Positions 9,170-12,961 of a DNA stretch of 12,961 nt are shown here, one piece after another. The notes below the pieces were generated by a model. The model was not told where the DNA came from, made no database searches, and worked only from the letters and a program-made list of their open reading frames with translations. This stretch comes from Conidiobolus incongruus B7586 (taxonomy: Eukaryota; Entomophthoromycota; Entomophthoromycetes; Entomophthorales; Conidiobolaceae). The position numbers were made by a program, and so were the translations under genes. Each line of letters opens with the position of its first letter. Positions within the stretch are counted from its first letter, which is position 1. The DNA is taken from the NCBI GenBank assembly GCA_000697335.1, contig JNEM01006278.1:1-12961 (forward strand), written 5' to 3'.

Positions 9170-9976
9170 ATTTTAATAATGTAGTTCCGATCTAAATTAA
9201 TTTCTTTTTTATATTTTGGGTTTTTTCAACAATGTTTGATCCACTCAATCATTTTGGATATACTACATCGTATCTTATTTTATTAAAAGATTTAAACTGT
9301 ATTTTTCTATTATTTCATTTAAATAATTCACACAAATATAAGAACAAAAATATTGAGCTAATTATTTCAAATAAAATTTGAAAACACTTCATATTTAAAG
9401 TTTAAATAAACTCTTGTTGTTTATTATGATTTCATAATAATTATTGATACTGTTGTATTCCAAAAACACCCGTTTGTCTCAATTCGATACTTAAGTCCAT
9501 ATTACCTCCAATTATAGTGGATTTGTTGGTCCATAACCAAATGTTGTTCTTTAGTTCCTTTTATTAGAATTTAACCAAATCCTATGTCACTCATTGGATG
9601 AATTACTTAATCCCAAAGTAATAAGGATAGAAGGGGATTCTAATTATTTCTAGATATTCTGCTACAATATCTCAACAATAAGCAAGTTTTAAGACATACA
9701 GTCCCAATACGTTAAAGAGAAGGATCAATAAATAATTTACTAAATTGTATTACAACTACTTTTCTAACAATGATCTTTACAAAAATTATTATAAAATGCA
9801 ACAACAGTAACATTAAAGAATTATATGATCACATTTTTAGATTGTTGTTTTGATATTAAACTATTCAAGTTTAAAAATTTAAAATTGAAAAATTCAAAGA
9901 TTGTATTATGTTATAGTATATAATCAAAGTAAACACTATAGAATTGATAATGTCAAATGGTTATTTTAGATATTGA

Positions 9977-9982
9977 TTTATT
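9977..9982 (-). terminator. Possible polyadenylation signal of the transporter gene
   Basis: On the minus strand AATAAA follows the TGA stop (9994-9992) by 9 bases. That is close but possible for a compact 3' UTR; other AT-rich hexamers downstream could serve as well. Confidence 0.25.
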
Positions 9983-9991
9983 TTTCAAAAT

Positions 9992-11452
9992 TCATAAAGT
10001 ATATTGAAAAGTTCTCATATCAAATTCTTCACCATTATATGCTTGAGATTGAGTATTGTCGATCATTGCCAAATTTCTCAATTTTTGGTTTTCTCTCTTT
10101 AATAGCTGCTGATTGATTAGAGCGAATAGGATGCTAACAAATATCAAACACAGGTTCGTTATATGACTGTTGGTATAATAAGGAGCTTCATAATTACGAT
10201 ATAACTGACCACTTATTACACCTCCCAGATTTCCAAAGCTAACAACCATTGCAAGAGCAACCCCTGATTTTGTACTTCCTACCATATTATTGCTGGCCCA
10301 TGCCAAACATATCGGCACTGCGGTCGTCGTTCCCATAACTATTAAGAATGCAGAACAATAGAGAGCAGTTTGGTTTCTTAGGAATATCATTAAAATAAAT
10401 CCCATACTTGCAATAAAAAGTGGGGCGATACAATGAAAACAACGCTCTCTTGCTTTATCAGAATGCAAAGTAACTAAAATTGTGCTAATAAACGCTACGC
10501 CAAATGGAGGTGAAACTAATAACATAGTAGTGATTGCTGAGAAACCCATTCCTTTGATAATTGTAGGTAGTAAATGTGAGATAGCAGATAGAGCAATATG
10601 AAAACCAAAATAGATGACCATAAACATCCATACCTTGTAATCAGTTATCGCTTCCTTGAATCCCTTCAGTGAAAACTCTTTTGTCGATGAATTAGTATGA
10701 TCTTGTAATAGTATTTCATCAATGACTGTCTTCTCTTCATTGGTTAGGAATTTGGCATCTTTTGGAAAGGAAGGAAAGAAAATCCAAGTAATAACGCCCA
10801 AAACAACCGAAGGTAGACCTTCGATCAAGAAAATCCATCGCCATGCAGCCAATCCACCAACGCCATCCAACTCACTGATTGCATATCCTAATATCCCACT
10901 AAATGCACCAGCCAGGGCAGACGAAGAATAAAAAAATCCTATTCGTGCTCCTAACTGGCCTCTCGTATACCAAAACGATAATATATATACCAGTCCAGGT
11001 GCCAGTCCAGCTTCGGCCATCCCTAGAAAAAATCTTCCGGCCATCAAGCCACCAAAATTGGTAACTGCAGCCAGACACATACCAATGATGCCCCATGTTA
11101 TTATTATCCGAGCCATCCAAATCCTAGGAGTAAACATCTTAATACAAATATTCCCCGGAATCTCGAACAGAATATATCCCACAAAAAAAATTGATAGTGC
11201 CCAACTGAATTCTGCCTGTGACAGGTTTAAGTCGCGCTCCAAGTGATACAGTCTTGCAGTTCCAATATTTACCCTGTCCAAATAACAAACTAGATAAATT
11301 GCTGTAATAAAAGGAATTAGTCTTATGTCAATCTTATAAGTGATATTCTTCAACCGGGTAATATTATCTATCAATATATTGTCCTTATCATGATCGCTGC
11401 AATCTTTGATGGTCACGCAATCGTCTTGTTTAAATTTATTATTTCTATCCAT
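9992..11452 (-). CDS. MFS transporter, allantoate permease/ACS family, intronless, 486 aa
   Basis: This is an MFS transporter of the anion:cation symporter family (TC 2.A.1.14), which in fungi includes carriers for allantoate, nicotinate, pantothenate, biotin and related acids. The substrate cannot be read from sequence. About 45 charged N-terminal residues precede the first helix. LDRVNIG (58-64) is the typical signature after helix 1. Helices 2-6 follow, including FFVGYILFEIPGN, GRFFLGMAEAGLAPG and AAWRWIFLIEGLPS. A central hydrophilic loop (about 228-270) leads to six more helices, including the SDKARER loop (331-337), MGTTTAVPICLAWASNN and SFGNLGGVISGQLYRN. The C-terminal tail is short and hydrophilic. 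The start is the first ATG (11452-11450). The frame stays open about 90 bases further upstream without another ATG. No intron is needed, unlike the other genes here. The gene converges on the WD40 gene. Confidence 0.93.
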   Translation of the reverse strand: MDRNNKFKQDDCVTIKDCSDHDKDNILIDNITRLKNITYKIDIRLIPFITAIYLVCYLDRVNIGTARLYHLERDLNLSQAEFSWALSIFFVGYILFEIPGNICIKMFTPRIWMARIIITWGIIGMCLAAVTNFGGLMAGRFFLGMAEAGLAPGLVYILSFWYTRGQLGARIGFFYSSSALAGAFSGILGYAISELDGVGGLAAWRWIFLIEGLPSVVLGVITWIFFPSFPKDAKFLTNEEKTVIDEILLQDHTNSSTKEFSLKGFKEAITDYKVWMFMVIYFGFHIALSAISHLLPTIIKGMGFSAITTMLLVSPPFGVAFISTILVTLHSDKARERCFHCIAPLFIASMGFILMIFLRNQTALYCSAFLIVMGTTTAVPICLAWASNNMVGSTKSGVALAMVVSFGNLGGVISGQLYRNYEAPYYTNSHITNLCLIFVSILFALINQQLLKRENQKLRNLAMIDNTQSQAYNGEEFDMRTFQYTL

Positions 11453-12961
11453 ATTACTTAATAGCAAAGTTGTTTGATTCCAATGAAGCGGTTTAAATAG
11501 TGCCAAATTTGCATAATACAAATTTGTTTAAAGTTATGATATTAGACCCGCGTGAAATTGAATTACAATTTTTCAATTATAAAATTTTACCTCCATTATT
11601 TACTAAAATGGTAATGTTCTCAATAAATTCAAATTATATTCTCCAAAACATTAATAAAATATATAATAAAATCAATGTGATTAACCAATTCAAAAAGGTT
11701 TTAAAAATATATTTATGATATGTTATTTTTAACTCAAAAATTTTAATATTTTACAGATATTTAATATAATTTAGATTTTCAATTTGTGAGTATTTTTTTA
11801 ATTGTCAAATTATATCAGAATAATTGTTTTTAAATAATGGTGTTTATTTTTTACAATGCATTATAATGAGTAATATATTATATATAAGGATTCATATAAA
11901 AAATCCAAAGCCCCTGTAATCTTAATATTAAATTTATTTTAAAAAAATCAAAATAACAAGCATCAAAATAAATTCATAAATCATCAATACTTTGATAAGA
12001 TTTGATCCAAATAAAGTGATTATAAATTATTTTATATTAGCCCAAAAAAATGATTTTGTCAAAATCTTTGTTAATACTCATTATTTTAAAAAAATTTTCA
12101 AGTGTTGTAACGTTAATATGAGAATATATAAGATCATGACTTTATATATATTTATATTGAAAATATAAGCATTATAATATGCATGATATTTTATTATCAG
12201 ATCAATATATTATTAATCATCATAATCACCATAAATATATAGTCAATTTTTATTAAAACACTATCAAAATATTTTCAGATGGAATTATTTCAAGAATCAT
12301 ATATAATTATATTAAATTTAAATTAACTCATTCAAAAATTTGGATTTGTTTTAATAAAATACAAAGTGTAATTACAGATATAGAAATAACATACTTACAA
12401 AACTTTATTCTAAGTTAATATAGTATAAAATTGATTAATATGGATTTTAGCAAAATTTCAATATTATGTGAACTATAAAACCCTATATATATTAACTACG
12501 AGCTAATTTTCAATTTTCAAAATATAATATAAATTTAAATATATAATTAATATTATTAGGGATTTTTAGCTAAAAATTATTATAAAGGCATTATTATTTG
12601 AAATATTTTATTGTTATTATTATTATTAAGAGATTAGTTTTTTATATTCTTATATATATTTTTTTAAGTAATTTATTTAAATATAATTATATAATTCATT
12701 TGTACTTTTATAGCTAAATAAAATATATAAATAATATTGAATAATTCAATAAACTAGGTTTTTCTTTTTTTTCTCAATACTTATTACTTTTTATTTTTTA
12801 ATTAATATTTAAAGTCGAGATTATATTTTATTAATACTATAATATATTAACACTATTTAATATAAATCTTAATATATTAGTGATTTATTTTTATTTAAAA
12901 TTTTATTATACTTTATTTATATTTCTATATTATATTATTATATTCTATATTATGTTAGTTT
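11453..12961. other. Very AT-rich region upstream of the transporter gene
   Basis: This holds the transporter promoter and then about 1.2 kb of DNA that falls to roughly 8% G+C near the right end. A plus-strand open frame at 11500-11718 starts at a non-ATG codon, overlaps the transporter 5' end and is low-complexity, so it is not called. I see no RNA gene, tandem array or mobile element. Confidence 0.6.
11505..11515 (-). promoter_or_regulatory. GCAAATTT / octamer-like site upstream of the transporter start
   Basis: On the minus strand ATGCAAATTTG begins about 60 bases before the start codon and contains GCAAATTT, the core of the motif found upstream of the other three genes. It also contains ATGCAAAT, but calling it a POU octamer would not fit fungi. 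Its function is unknown. Confidence 0.25.

Larger units (their letters stand above)
9093..9991. other. Convergent intergenic region with an unexplained G+C-richer tract
   Basis: This lies between the 3' ends of the WD40 gene (+) and the transporter gene (-). The outer parts are AT-rich 3' flanks, but about 9450-9720 has 27-33% G+C in the lines I counted. It is closer to coding than to spacer composition, yet no intact frame beyond about 40 codons runs through it. I do not call a gene; see findings. Confidence 0.55.

Noticed and set aside
9232-9381. Small plus-strand ORF of 49 codons starting with an ATG (MFDPLNHFGY...)
   Set aside because: It is short and AT-rich, lies in the 3' flank of the WD40 gene and matches no motif I know. 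It is within chance expectation.
10722-11246. Open frames on both strands inside the transporter gene
   Set aside because: They are shadows of the transporter reading frame, which explains the composition and has family signatures.
11500-11718. A 72-codon plus-strand open frame over the transporter promoter
   Set aside because: It has a non-ATG start, overlaps the transporter 5' end, and its product is low-complexity Asn/Ile/Lys-rich sequence typical of chance in AT-rich DNA.

Overview
The window looks like nuclear DNA of a fungus with an extremely AT-rich genome. The exons are about 40-48% G+C in the lines I counted, while much of the noncoding DNA is only about 3-12% G+C. The genes that have introns carry tiny ones: 11 introns of 51-66 nt, with gta/gtg donors, ctaat-type branch sites in several of them and tag/cag acceptors. 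An allantoate-permease-family (ACS) transporter, a Ras with a CAAX box, an acyl-CoA synthetase ending in SKL, and an RbAp48/Hat2-type WD40 protein together point to a fungus with peroxisomes. The many introns argue against a budding yeast. An early-diverging lineage is my best guess, but the sequence does not settle the phylum.

Layout. 1-2390 is AT-rich noncoding DNA holding one G+C-richer island (about 1620-1880) and, near its end, a CCAAT cluster and a TATA-like box. 2391-3290 (+) is a four-exon Ras GTPase gene. 3291-4831 is AT-rich spacer with a perfect 10-bp hairpin. 4832-7179 (+) is a six-exon long-chain acyl-CoA synthetase gene whose product ends in the peroxisomal signal SKL and has several unusual active-site motifs. 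7180-7561 is a short spacer. 7562-9092 (+) is a four-exon RBBP4/Hat2/Msi1 histone-binding WD40 gene. 9093-9991 is a convergent intergenic region with an unexplained G+C-richer tract. 9992-11452 (-) is an intronless 12-helix MFS transporter gene. 11453-12961 is very AT-rich and has no gene I can support.

The four genes are ordinary, separately transcribed eukaryotic genes from unrelated pathways: signalling, peroxisomal fatty-acid activation, chromatin assembly and nutrient uptake. I see no operon-like or defence-like system, mobile element, tRNA or rRNA. The points most worth a second look are the altered adenylation motifs of the acyl-CoA synthetase, the substitutions in the Ras P-loop, the two G+C-richer noncoding islands, and a short GCAAATTT-type motif that recurs upstream of all four genes.
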